Shown here: positions 1 through 10,489 of the stretch, piece by piece | Layout of the letters: every line of letters starts with the position of its first letter | How positions within the stretch are numbered: position 1 is the first letter of the stretch | Source of the DNA: Ascarosepion bandense | Lineage: Eukaryota; Mollusca; Cephalopoda; Sepiida; Sepiidae | Reading direction: 5' to 3' | DNA length: 64,000 nucleotides | NCBI GenBank assembly: GCA_037127315.1 | Contig: JBBBDQ010001939.1 | Coordinates: 582,501-646,500 of the forward strand | Translations under genes and position numbers: made by a program | Notes under the pieces: model-generated | Told to the model about the DNA's origin: nothing | What the model saw: the letters and a program-made list of their open reading frames with translations, nothing else | The model's database searches: none

Positions 1-1080
1 CCCAACCTGCAATTTACATTTTGTGTTCCTCTTTTTGCTGATAACCATGCATTCAATCTTCTTACAGTTTATTTTTAGTCTTTTCTTGCTTTCCTTTGCC
101 ACATTATGTAGGAGGTTTTGTAGTTTCCTTTCATGTCTGCTATCAGCACTGTGTCATCTGCATATCTTATATTATTAAGATGGTTGCTGCCAATGATGAA
201 TCTTGACAGGAATTTTTGTTCTCTCATAACTGCCTCAGTGTATAGGTTGAATAAATCTGGTGAGAAGACACATCCTTGTCATACACTCATTTCTATTCAT
301 GTATATCCGCTGAACTCCTTTCCTGTCCATATGCAGGTGATTTGCTGCCAGTATTAATTCTTGATTATTCTAATATATTTCCTGAATATATCAAGATTGC
401 TGAGCAGTTTTAATAGACCTTTGTAGTGTACTTTTCCAAATGCTTTTGCATAGTCTATAGAAAATAGGTACACATTTTTTTTCTAATAACATTCTAAGCA
501 TAAATATTGCATTCCTTGTTCTGGTGTCTTTGACAAAGACATACTGTTCTTTTCTTATCTATGGCCTGGTTTTGCTGCATGCTCTATTCATTAGAATTCA
601 AGTGATGAGTTTTGTTATGTGGCTCATTAGGCTGATTGTTCAGTGGAGTTTACATCTGTTTGCACCTGGTTTCTTAGACAGTGCTATGAAAATAGATCTG
701 CTTAGGTTTGCCAGTATATTACCACTGTTGTAGATTTCATTCATTATTTCTGTAATCTTGTCTCTACAAAATTGTCTAAAGCTGCCAGCATCTCTACAAT
801 GTGTTTCATTTTTTATAACAGAGAGGTGGTCACTTCTGTTTGACACTTGAATAGGTTTTGCAGTGAACAACTGCATTTCTGAATCCCATTGATAGTTACA
901 TCGTTGATTTGGTTTTTAGTTTATTCTCAGCTTCTCCATGTCCATAATCATTGAGGATGTTCTTGACACCAATTGTTGGCTATTATCTGGTCATTTACAG
1001 TACACAATTGGACCCGTTTCCTCTGTGTTCATTGTGGGTTCCTTGTCTGAATTTGCCAGCTATTTCCCTTTTCATCTTAT
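1..1080 (-). pseudogene. RTE/I-like LINE reverse transcriptase remnant (family R)
   Basis: Read on the minus strand, this stretch encodes most of a non-LTR retrotransposon reverse transcriptase, interrupted by frameshifts and stops. In order (high to low coordinate) I see LSRSIFIALSKKPGAN, TISLMSHITKLI, the QYVFVKDTRTRNAIFMLR block, a degraded DYAKAF region, and the catalytic box NNIRYADDTVLIAD at about 145-175, whose YADD is intact. Positions 1-120 continue into the region after the catalytic box (KLQNLLHNVAKES, KINCKKIECMV). The element runs off the left edge of the window. The order and wording of these blocks match the RT of RTE/I-type LINEs common in invertebrates. It is certainly non-functional. 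A second piece of the same family lies at 59490-59770. Confidence 0.8.
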
Positions 1081-1089
1081 TGCCTACCT

Positions 1090-1965
1090 TGGCATTCAAA
1101 CATTTATTTTAGAATAAATATGAAGTAAATAAGTAAAAAAAGTAGTTGACAAACAGAGACTTGTGGGTCAATATGTTTTGCAGGTCATTATTGCAGAAAG
1201 GGCATCACAAGGTCAAGTCATTTAACTTTTGGAGAAAGATAAAATTTACAGAGCATTTAAAACCGATTTCAAATTATTAATCTTCAAAATGTCAGCTTTT
1301 AAGCATGTATAGTTATTAAAATATTAGAAATTTTATACTCTTCAAGTAACAGACTTCAAAATTAAATGAAGAATTTTTCTGTTAAATATTATTAGAGAAT
1401 TTTTACATTTGTCCTCCAGTTTCATGAAGATTAAAAAAATAATATAATAAAAATATGCTGAATTCTAGAATAAAAATAAATTTTTACTTTGTAAAGTCAT
1501 AATGAAATATATTTTTGGTTTTATTATTGTGTGCATGATCAGTTGTTTTATCAGTGTACTTTAATCAGCTAAAATTTATACTTATAAAAGGTCATTCAAA
1601 ATCAAAAATTTCATTTTGAAAAGATCATACAATTTAAAACTTGCTATATTTATAAGGGAAGAGTACTTCATATCAGACGGAGTGTTTATAGATACAGTAT
1701 GTGCACAAAGAAATCAACATTGCATAGTGATTGTCTGTTTCATGTCTTAATGCAATCTTCAGTCTGAAAATCACAGTGTGGAGTGAAACCAAGTCACATA
1801 CACAGTTGGTTCCTATGTTCACATGCACACACGCACACACGTACACACTAGTACAGCTTTTACATCTGGTTCATCAAGCAATGTTGCATGAATAATGCCA
1901 ACATCATATTTCCGTTACATAAAAAAGAGTTTTATTTATTGTCAGTTATTTTTATATTTTGTTTT
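1090..1965. other. Unassigned AT-rich sequence
   Basis: No convincing coding sequence or RNA gene is seen. A short mixed (AC)-rich patch lies around 1825-1850. The sequence is very AT-rich, as elsewhere in this window. Confidence 0.4.
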
Positions 1966-2115
1966 TTAATCGTATCACCCCGAGCAAGGCAATAACACCA
2001 CTGATGTGCAGGGGGCTACATAAGAGTAAAAAATTAGTTAGAAGAGAGTGAAGAGAAAGACAAACCAGTTAGAAAGGAGCAAGAGAAGGATGGGGATACA
2101 GGTGTGATGACAGTT
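1966..2115 (-). repeat. LINE-A 3' tail fragment
   Basis: This carries the recurring tail of the window's main LINE (called LINE-A here). On the plus strand it appears as a T-run, then 'atcaccccgagcaaggc', then a purine-rich stretch after 'gcagggggctacataa'. The same signature recurs at 8.2, 22.0, 27.1, 36.8, 39.6, 40.7, 48.8 and 59.8 kb. At 27.1 kb it is joined to RT coding sequence, which shows it is the LINE 3' end. Confidence 0.75.
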
Positions 2116-2146
2116 GTAAAGGTGGAAAGAAAGAAAAGTATATGCA

Positions 2147-2555
2147 AAAAATATTCCTTTATAAATTTATATTGAAAATTTCTTTAAAGTTTTTTTAATG
2201 AGGTTTCTAGCTTTTAAAAACATTTGTAAATTTTTATCAATGTGTTGTGAATTACAATGATGAAATTAATTTAATTTTTAAAGTTTCTTTTATTTACAAA
2301 TAAAACAATTCTAAAGAAATGTTAGAATTATTAGAATTATATTTTGTGTCTATAAAAATATTCCTTTATGAATTTATATAGAAAATTTCTTTAAAGTTTA
2401 TTTTTTAAAAATGAGGTTTTTTTAGCTTCTAAAAACAACATGAGCAATAAAGTCAAGTCATGTTGAATTAACTTTTTCGCTAGATTTATGTTATAACTTT
2501 GTGTTGTGAATTACAAAGATATGAAATTGATTTAATCATAAAAGTTTCAATTATA
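2147..2555. repeat. Local tandem duplication, about 205-bp unit, two copies
   Basis: The segment beginning 'aaaaatattcctttataaat' near 2147 recurs near 2353, and the shared text continues through 'gtgttgtgaattacaa' in both copies. The second copy holds an extra insert of about 50 bp. No coding content. Confidence 0.65.
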
Positions 2556-2589
2556 TTTGCTTATTTTTTAATACAAAAAATATACTCAC

Positions 2590-2731
2590 TCTGCTGAATT
2601 TAGTAGGTAAAAAATTGTCTCTTTTGATAGTACAAATCCAGAGATCAGATATTTTTTTATCTTTCGGAAAAGAAAATACATGAACTTTTGGGCTGTTTTT
2701 ATAATTTCCTTTGCAATTTGGTACAACACAT
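2590..2731 (-). CDS. Possible coding exon, unknown protein
   Basis: On the minus strand a 142-nt open stretch is bounded by a usable acceptor (gccttacag) and a good donor (GCAGA followed by gtgagta). Read in phase 1 it is fully open for 46 codons, with residues such as VLYQIAKEIIKTAQKFMYF near the start and ISGFVLSKETIFYLLNSA at the end. This is the phase left open by the exon at 15537-15586, so it could be a distant later exon of that gene. However, the 12.8-kb gap, the weak pyrimidine tract and the hydrophobic, unrecognised sequence make this speculative. It may equally be a chance open frame. Confidence 0.2.
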
Positions 2732-2869
2732 CTGTAAGGCAGTGCTTTTGTTCATAAGTTAATGCAATATTTAAAAGAAAAAACAGATAATTTAAAAACA
2801 CAGTGAAAAATCTAAATACACAAACGACTTGTTCACTTGTTGAAACTTAGGACACAAGTCACAAGTTCA

Positions 2870-3120
2870 TGACGTCACATGCAGCTGGCCTTCTTCTTTT
2901 AGATGGTCTTGGTGAGACCCAGTTGCCAATCTGGTTGCACGAGTAAACACCTGTTGCAGAGGCACCAGTGACTTAAGTTTGTTGGAGTAGAAGCCATGAA
3001 AGTATTTATAGAACAGACAAAGGGAAGCCACGTCCCGTTGGTAGGGAAGTGGCTGAAGTTGAGCCGTCAAGTCGGTACCTATCACATTACTGATAATACC
3101 AAGTGTAAATTTCCAGAACA
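2870..3120 (-). pseudogene. LINE-A reverse transcriptase C-terminal fragment
   Basis: The minus-strand translation contains LTAQLQPLPYQRDVASLCLF, then YKYFHGFYSNKLKSLVP and TRATRLATGSHQ. The better-preserved LINE-A copy at 27.1-28.06 kb has nearly the same order (LADRLQSLSHRHDVASLYLF, YKYFHGFCSDELRSLVP, RDTRLATRS). This is the C-terminal region beyond the RT core of a jockey/CR1-like LINE. It is a short 5'- and 3'-truncated scrap. Confidence 0.8.
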
Positions 3121-3129
3121 TTTCCTAGG

Positions 3130-3870
3130 TTTACTTGTTCCTGAACAGACAAAAAAGATCTCAAATAAGAATTATCTTGGTCAGTCATTGCAGAATGGAT
3201 TGTACAAAAACTTTCATCTTATAATTTTGGACAGCATTATTTCTCAATACCATGGCATCATTCTCCTTCCTCTCAATATTAAAAGACTTAACTGCAGTTG
3301 CAAAAATCAGTCAATCTCTTTCACTCACCCATACACACTATTCAATAAAGAAAGCTTGACCTTCATAAGACATTTCCTAAGCCACTTTTATTTCACTTGT
3401 TTCTGTATGGTAATATAATTAATTTTTTTTCAAATTTTGTCTTATCTCTCTTCTCACTAATAGGGCTTTTGTTTCTTGCTACCATACACATCTCTGTTTT
3501 TCCTATTACCATCACAAGTAATACCCCACTCTTTTGTTATTTGGACTCAGTATGAAATTGTGATGGATTGACCTGGCTTTTATTATAGCATATATATAAT
3601 GATGTCACTGTGGACAATTTTAAACTCTCAGCTTTCTAGACAATACCAGGATGTAGCTAATGGAATCATGCCTAACACACAGACACTGCATGGTTCTTGA
3701 AAATGACTAAGATAGTCAAAAGTACTTGAACAAAACAACAGGACAAAAAGAACTTTGTACAGTTTATCACCATTTTGATCCCAATATACAACACCTTATT
3801 CAAAAATTGGAAAAGGTACAATATAAAGTTAACTTTTTTAATCCAACTTGTTTGTATGAACACTTGCTGT
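3130..3870. other. Unassigned intergenic or intronic sequence
   Basis: Open frames of up to about 140 codons cross this area but run partly through the antisense of the LINE fragment just before it. They show no recognisable motif. I see no gene here. Confidence 0.35.
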
Positions 3871-3878
3871 CCGATTTA

Positions 3879-3912
3879 ACACACACACACACACACACAC
3901 AAACACACATAA
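3879..3912. repeat. (AC)n microsatellite
   Basis: Eleven uninterrupted AC dinucleotides are followed by an imperfect extension. Confidence 0.95.
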
Positions 3913-4029
3913 TAGATAAATTGTCTTAATTACACAAAAATGAAAATAACACCAATATCTTATTTTAACAGATATATTTACCAAAATTACACAAAAATAT
4001 CTTGAAATGCTAAAGAGTACATTTATTCA

Positions 4030-4900
4030 ATAAAAATCACCAACCACAGCTTTCAGATGACTTCAGAATGTCTTGCAACTCTTCTAGATGCTCTCCTTAT
4101 TTAAATTAGTGAATGCTGCCATAATCTTCACCTTCAGTGTTAGAGGAAGTCTTGCTCAACTGCACCACACACATAATAATCAAGGAAGTTGTAGTCTGGG
4201 GAGTTAGGTGGCTAGATGTAAAGGGTGATGCAATCACAGAAATTGAGGGCCATGACTGAATTCTCATTTTTGTGTGGCATGGTGCAGAGTCCTGTTGACA
4301 GACAAAGTCTTCCAACAGTCACTATCTTGATCCAGAACAGCACTACTTCCTCAAAGAACTTGATATAAGCCTCCATGTTGAGTCTTAGGCCCTCACCAAC
4401 AAATTCAGGAGTTCTTTTCTGATCAGAACTATTAACTCAACTAATGAAAACATTAAAACTGATGTTTATAAACATCTAACCAACTCAAACACCTACTTAA
4501 TTACAACAGTGAATGTCCGCATAGGTACAAAATAGCCATCATAAATAATAAATAGAGCCCATTTAATATGTTTTACACACACTATGTTTCAAACTCAAAA
4601 ACATACAACAAATTACAATAATTTCCCTAACCACAAAATTGATAAACAGATTAAATTAACCTTAGAAATAATACAAATAATAATAATAATACTAAGTTGC
4701 TGTACATTTATAATCACCATTAAACTCATCCAACTCTTTCTGAATCCTTTGCACTGTCCTCAGATTGACACAGAAACACACTGAAATATTCATATTGGAG
4801 CTTCCAGTGCAACTGCCAAGTGATACAGAAAGCCGTTTCCAAGTTTCCGGCAGAGTGAATTGTGTCATAGTACTCTTTTTCTCAAAGACGATGCCCAACT
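4030..4900 (-). pseudogene. Mariner-like (Tc1/mariner superfamily) transposase, internally deleted
   Basis: On the minus strand an N-terminal helix-turn-helix-like piece (NLRTVQRIQKELDEFNGDY, about 4700-4770) is separated from a C-terminal piece at about 4030-4425. The C-terminal piece starts with SDQKRTPEFVGE joined directly to LRLNMEAYIKFFEEVV, which loses the middle of the transposase. It then carries the second catalytic aspartate block (QQDSAPCHT) and, in another frame, the third (PPNSPDYNFLDYYVCGAVEQ). Stops and frameshifts show it is dead. The block from 4428 to 4573 between the halves belongs to a separate 145-bp repeat. The DNA-binding domain would act at terminal repeats, which I could not locate. 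Confidence 0.75.
4428..4573. repeat. 145-bp direct repeat, copy 1
   Basis: It shares 'atgaaaacattaaaactgat' and about 120 further bases with 5031-5189. This copy lies inside the broken mariner-like transposase. The pair could be two insertions of one small element or a local duplication. Confidence 0.8.
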
Positions 4901-5030
4901 GAATTATATAATTTAACATATGTCAAACTTAACAGAATTTCTGCTAATAAAGTTTTCAATATCAAGCTAGAGTGATAATTATTATTAAATTAGAAATAAT
5001 AAAATTCACTACTTATTAAAATTTTCTTTT

Positions 5031-5189
5031 CAGATGCACTAATTAATTCATCTAATGAAAACATTAAAACTGATGTTTATAAACATCTAACCAACTCAAA
5101 CCAACACTACTTAATTACAACAGTGAATGGCCTCATAGATATAAAATAGCCATCATAAATAATTTAATAAATAGAGCACATTTAATATA
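5031..5189. repeat. 145-bp direct repeat, copy 2
   Basis: Second copy of the block at 4428-4573. It has a few small insertions and substitutions and ends at 'cacatttaatat'. It is followed directly by the Penelope-like 3' fragment. Confidence 0.8.
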
Positions 5190-5198
5190 GTATTTACA

Positions 5199-5505
5199 TT
5201 ATTCAGACTATTGTCCTCATCTTTGTTGCCATTTATACGACGTTTCTGCCGTTGTACACTCTGGCCTTCTTCAGGTGCTAGGAATTTTAAACCGAACCCT
5301 TTATTACAATCACTGGGGTATATCATCCTCATTCCTTGTGTAAAGCCTCAATTGGAAGTCATGAGTTATCTCCCTCTAACCCTGCAAGTTACTTGTTCAC
5401 CACTGCTGGTATTGAACTCACAACTCTAAGAGTCAAGTCAGGAACTAACCAATGTCTATATCCACTGGGCCATGTGTCCTTAAGGACTTCCAATCTGCAA
5501 CCCAT
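5199..5505 (-). repeat. Penelope-like element 3' region fragment
   Basis: About 300 bp is shared with 16319-16590, including (plus strand) 'tattgtcctcatctttgttg', 'ggccttcttcaggt' and 'actgggccatgtgtcc'. On the minus strand the core reads 'cctgaagaaggc', the kind of motif seen at the 3' end of Penelope-like elements. At 16.3 kb this sequence lies just downstream of a GIY-YIG-coding piece, which supports the assignment. Confidence 0.55.
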
Positions 5506-5509
5506 GATG

Positions 5510-7230
5510 GCAACAAATAAAACTGCTACTATGACAGTTTTTTAGGTGTAAATGATGTACCATAAACTACTATCCATTTGAATCTGCTCAAACCAATTGT
5601 TATCTTTTCACAAGATAAATGACAAAATAAACTGGTAAATCAAAATGACTTGCTTTTTCACAACTGATAAAATCAACAGGCATCAACATGTGTAGATAAT
5701 TAAAAATATCAAATTATATTTTATTCACTTTCCTTCTGTTCTTTTTAATAAAGTGGTGACTTGGATGTGGAGTGAGAGGTTTGGTCAGGTTGAAGCAGCA
5801 GTTTATTCCCTGACATTTTGAGGTGCAGCTTTGTTTTCCCGACATAAAGATTCAAGTTAATATACAACAGTTACACAAGAGGATTGTTGTAATCTAATTG
5901 ATTCATTACTGCAATGAATGAAATAGTAAATTCTAAAGGTGCTACACAAAATATTAATGTACTAATACAGTTCTTTTAAATCATGTTCATTATTAAATAC
6001 TTTGTCTTGATTAAAAAAAGCAGTTTTTTATCTTTTTGTTACTCACTATAATAATCTTCAAATTTCAAAAATTTAACATTTCAAAGAAAACTTGTTCTTC
6101 AGTGAAATACTAGATTATTTTGTATATTAAATTGATATACCTTTATAGGAAACTACTCATTTTAAAGGAATCTGAGCAGGGATTTGACATATTAGCAATA
6201 CCGAGTAGCCTATAGACTTTTTTGGTCTAGGCCCTTTTTGTCTTGGGCCCTTTTTGCCTTTAGATGTTTTAACTATACAACAAACCTTCCATCCTTTTTT
6301 TCAAAATGTTCACCCATAAACATTTTAAATGCCTGCACAACTGTTTACATAATATGACATATAAAAATGAATCAACAATAACACAATAAAATAACATAAA
6401 AAATCAATATCAAAGCTGACATCCCTTTTCTCCTCACATTGTGCGCATGTGTTTACCTTGTTAATTTTTTTATGTAAATTCTGAGTTAGTCTGCTAATTT
6501 AGACATAACAGTGAATCAGGCCAGAACACGATTTGCATAAAAAACGTTTTCCTTCTCCTCTTCTTTTTTTAAACTTCACTTAGCAGGTCACCTGTTTACA
6601 CATACTGAGATGCATTGGCACTGCAACTTAGATTAATAGTTAGTGCCAGAACAATTACAACTGAGCAGTAAGCTTGGCCCCCACCAGGTCCTCCATGACT
6701 TCAACCCTATGCCACATCCAAGTTACACTTAGAAAAGCAGTATTCTGAGACGTGTGATTACGTAACTTATAACCATTAGAGAATTTATCTTCTGCATACC
6801 TTTGTCAGCTTCCAAAGTTTTCTGCATGTCTTGGATTCATCATTTCCACAACTGACCTATAGCATCCTTTTGCCATGCTGGTAATCCTTCACCTTATCAG
6901 TTAGACATTAACTCTGTTTTATTTTTTTCCCTTTTGTTCCTTTACTTCCTCTTTTTATTTATTCATTCATTCAAGCACCAATCACAACCCACATACTGAC
7001 CACTAAAAGACTGATTTACTTCAGTTATCCTTTGCCTCTTTTTATTTCTTTTTCTTCTTTAGTAAGTTTGTTATCAACTTTGTGGCATCGACCAGCTATT
7101 TTGTGATAACCTGAAGAAAAACTTTAAATAGAAAAAAATAATAATGTACAATGCACTGGAAGTGAAAAAGTGAAGAGCACCTAATTTTTCCATATTTTTT
7201 TCTCTCTGTGTCACCATCATTATTATTTTT
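5510..7230. other. Unassigned sequence
   Basis: No gene seen. A small imperfect doublet of 'ggccctttttg' lies around 6228-6258. The rest is AT-rich with pyrimidine runs (6900-7060). Confidence 0.35.
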
Positions 7231-7261
7231 TCTGTTTGTTTTCTTTTCTCTTTTTAAAACA

Positions 7262-7446
7262 TATTGTCAGAGAAAGTTCTGTAAAGTCTGAAAAGTTTGT
7301 TTTTTCCTTTTTCGAAGAATACACACAAGAAAGTTTCTATAATGTTCAAAAAGTTGTTTTCTGTTTTCTTTTCGAAGAACACACATCAATAAAAATTTTA
7401 TATTGTTCACTTTTTTTTCTGTCCTTTCTCTTAGAATATCACCATG
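7262..7446. repeat. Imperfect tandem repeat, about 62-bp unit, three units
   Basis: Units share 'agaaagtt', a 'tgttttct/ttttcc' pyrimidine block and 'ttcgaagaanacacaca'. The unit starts lie near 7262, 7325 and 7387. The open frame across it is a by-product of the repeat. Confidence 0.6.
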
Positions 7447-7499
7447 CCCACAGACACCCAGTGGCAATTGTACATTGTAGATGGTAACTTCAATTCACA

Positions 7500-8215
7500 A
7501 ACTGACATTGAGTAAATGACCTCACATACCCACGTGACTTCTTGCTCAAGTTTCCATTACACAGAATTCCTCAATCCCAATCATACTATGATTGGGCACA
7601 GAAATCTGCCATTTTTTTCACAGTGCATATTATTTTAAGTCTCCTTGAGGCACAACAAGAACAACCAAATGAGAGAGAAAAAAACAAAGAAAATTACCTA
7701 AAGGTCCAATCTTGTCTGATGATGCTGGCATATGTTTTAATCAGGATTAGTTCACCAGCCTCATAGTTTTAAGCTCCCAACTAACTTAATTTAAAAATAG
7801 ACCTGTCTTCTCTAAACACTACATCTAAACATTTTCCAAATGGACTGCCTATTACTACCTACAATGCCATAAGAAAGCTAATCTAATTCCCCATTTTGTT
7901 GTTCTTTTCTCTAACATCTTAATTCACAACAAATCTTTCAACACATGTCTTTTTTTTTTTTTAGTTTTTGTGTTTCTTATAAAACTACCAACTAACCTCA
8001 CAGAATTTAACTATTGCACTTTTCTTATGTTCTTTTTTTTAAAAAATGGTGATAGAAGGTAATTCTAATAATGGCTTTCACCTGCCCGACTGGAAGAGTC
8101 TGAAAAATGTTTTCCAGTTTTAGGACAAATTATCTCTTCCTTCAACACCACTTCCTCTGACTATTACCTTAATCTTTTTTTTCCAACTCTGTCTTTTTTT
8201 TTTTTTCAAATTCTA
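7500..8215. other. Unassigned sequence
   Basis: No gene seen. A donor-like site on the minus strand near 7698 was examined and not accepted. Confidence 0.35.
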
Positions 8216-8217
8216 AT

Positions 8218-8275
8218 GACTGTGCACCAGTGGTGGTCCTGCTTTGCTTGGGGTGAAATGATTATAAAGAGAAAA
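8218..8275 (+). repeat. LINE-A 3' tail fragment
   Basis: Plus-orientation tail 'gctttgcttggggtgaaatg' followed by an A-rich end. It matches the complement of the other LINE-A tails. Confidence 0.7.
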
Positions 8276-8291
8276 ATATGGACACATTTAT

Positions 8292-8630
8292 TGTCGTGGA
8301 CCCAGTTAAAGGTCCAGCAAGAATAACGCAAAAACAACCAAGTAGGAAAATATGAATATGTATTAAATACGGAAAGAATACAATACTTAGAACTTGGTTA
8401 GTAGGAACGATAATACGAGTTAGTGTAGAATACTATGATTCGACCCTCGGCCTTAGAACTGGGACTTGTAATGGTTGTTAAGGTAGCTGTGTTCGTAGAC
8501 CAACTCTTGGCTGATTTTGGGCTGCTCTGGGGGTGCTCTCCTCAGGCTACTCCCTCTCACTTCTTGTGAGGGGAGGTATAAGTAATGGTTGGAAGAGTTC
8601 ATTCAGTCTGTCAGTGATGCCGCCATGACA
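8292..8630 (-). mobile_element. Solo LTR of an LTR retrotransposon
   Basis: A 339-bp segment starts TGTCGTGG and ends CCATGACA, so it has TG...CA ends with inverted TGTC/GACA termini. It is flanked on both sides by the identical pentamer tttat (8287-8291 and 8631-8635), the target-site duplication expected of integrase. No internal coding region is present, so this is a solo LTR left by recombination between two LTRs. Orientation is tentatively minus, because the other LTR that ends in a similar way (52963-54019) has its AATAAA near its minus-strand 3' end. It is less AT-rich than its surroundings. Confidence 0.85.
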
Positions 8631-9091
8631 TTTATAAACAGTGTGGAAACAGAAATCAACATTATATTGTGGCTATCAGCAATCATCAGACCACGTGTCA
8701 CTACTGAAATATATGTGTTATATATTCTCTGATCTTGTGTGTATTTACATTGAACAAATATTGCTTGATGCAAAAATGCAGGCTTGCAAAACTTAAAAGA
8801 AAATAAATATTGTTTTGAAAGGTCAAGAATGCAGATGCTGGGTGACAAGCAAAGTTGTGTGAAGACAGCTGTTCTTAAAAGTCATGAAATAAAAACAAGA
8901 GTTTATTTATATTTAGATAGATATTGTTTTTGAAAAATGAAGAATACAGGGCCAGCTTTGTGCTAAAAGAATGTGGGGTGTTTTGATAAACAGCATAGTC
9001 AGAGAATATAAACCATTAAAAAATAATAAACAATATGCATGGCAAAAGATGATGTAATTAAACAAAACTTAGCTATATAAGAACAGTGTTC

Positions 9092-9092
<1 letters not shown>

Positions 9093-9120
<28 letters not shown>
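9093..9120. repeat. (GA)n microsatellite
   Basis: About fourteen consecutive GA dinucleotides. Confidence 0.95.
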
Positions 9121-9122
<2 letters not shown>

Positions 9123-9735
9123 CAGAGACCATCCAGCCAGTCAACTACTCTTGTATGCATGTGTGATAACTGTCCGAGCACTTCTCCACTCCACACCACA
9201 TCACCGAAAAAAAAAGAATAAAAATATAATTATATATTTTTATATATCAGTATAGTTGTTCATAGTTGATTCAGATGATATACAACATATGGAAATAATA
9301 CTGACACTGACCAACCAAGTGACCACATCTCGTTTTTACCACTTTTTCCTTTGTTTCCTAAGCACTCTCATTGACTTAATTACCACTATTTAAACACATA
9401 GTGTGAGCCTACTAAATTATTCAATTTTTAAAGAAGGCAGTGTTTGGGGTCAATAGAAAATTATCTCAAGTGAATAGATAAATAAATGATAAATAAATAA
9501 ATAAATAAATTTATTTTATGAAAAAAAAAATTTCCACCCTATTCTAAATCTCCTTATCATGTTAGATATTGTTTTGCATTGAGAATTTTTCTCATAATAT
9601 TTTTTCCAAAATAATATTCCATAATAATTATTGATGAATAAAAAATATTTTATGTGCTACAATATGCATTTACTTTTTACAAAACTCATAAAAATTGCGA
9701 TAAAAAAACAACAAACTTACACACAACAAAAAATG

Positions 9736-10480
9736 AAGGAACCCAAATTAGCCGTTGCCTTTGAAAACATACCTGTATTCTCTAACAATGACTCTGAACT
9801 GTTTTTTTTCCACCTGGAAGCTGTTTTTCTGATGAAAAATATTTAATCACAAAAACAAAAAATTGCTTGTGTTGTTTCTGCACTACTTTAAGAAGCAGCC
9901 ATTTATCTATGGGATCTTCTGGTAAACCCACCACAAAAAAACAATTAAAAGAGGAGTTAATATTCCGAACTTCATTATCTGAGAGGAGGAGACTGCAACA
10001 ATTATTGGAAAGTGAAGCATTGGGAGATAGAAAACTATCTCAATTCTTGTGTCATTTGCAGACTCTGTCCATCAATATGTTGGATGATAGTGTTTTACAA
10101 CACATATTTATAGGATAGCTGCCAAAAACGGTGCAGGTATCCTTAAAGACAATGAAAGACAAGGTATCCATGAATAAAATGTGCAATACAGCTGATTAAC
10201 TAATGTAAGTCATGACCCAAGACAGCTTAGTTGCAAGTGTATGGACTCCAAGTGATGGCATCATCCAAATACATGAGGAAAATAAATTTGAAAAGACAAA
10301 TAGGTGATTTGACTAAAAACAAATTCAACAGTTGCAAAGACACCAGCATCACAGTTCATCGTGAAGCAGGCAATGATACAGGAGCAAATCAAAAGGAAGA
10401 AGTGGTATCTGTTACTACAACAAGAAATTCAGTGACAGGAGTATAAAATGCACAAATCCTTGCAATTACAAGTCCCACGG
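9736..10480 (+). pseudogene. gypsy copy 1 gag (capsid and nucleocapsid region)
   Basis: The capsid start reads EPKLAVAFENIPVFSNNDSE then LEAVFLMKN. After a frameshift comes EELIFRTSLSERRRLQQLLE then GDRKLSQFLCHLQ and DDSVLQHIFI. These are hallmark blocks of arthropod and mollusc Ty3/gypsy gag. Downstream, a cysteine-bearing stretch near 10400-10480 (CYYNKKFSDRSIKCTNPCNY, with frameshift) corresponds to the region before protease. Several stops make it non-coding today. In life, gag would build the intracellular particle that packages the element RNA. Confidence 0.85.
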
Positions 10481-10489
10481 AAATGAATA

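Noticed and set aside
7690..7770. Minus-strand donor-like site (CTTTAG followed by gtaattttc) that could end an exon
   Set aside because: No acceptor with a pyrimidine tract gives an open frame. All frames from the best upstream acceptor hit stops, and the short alternative has a poor acceptor.
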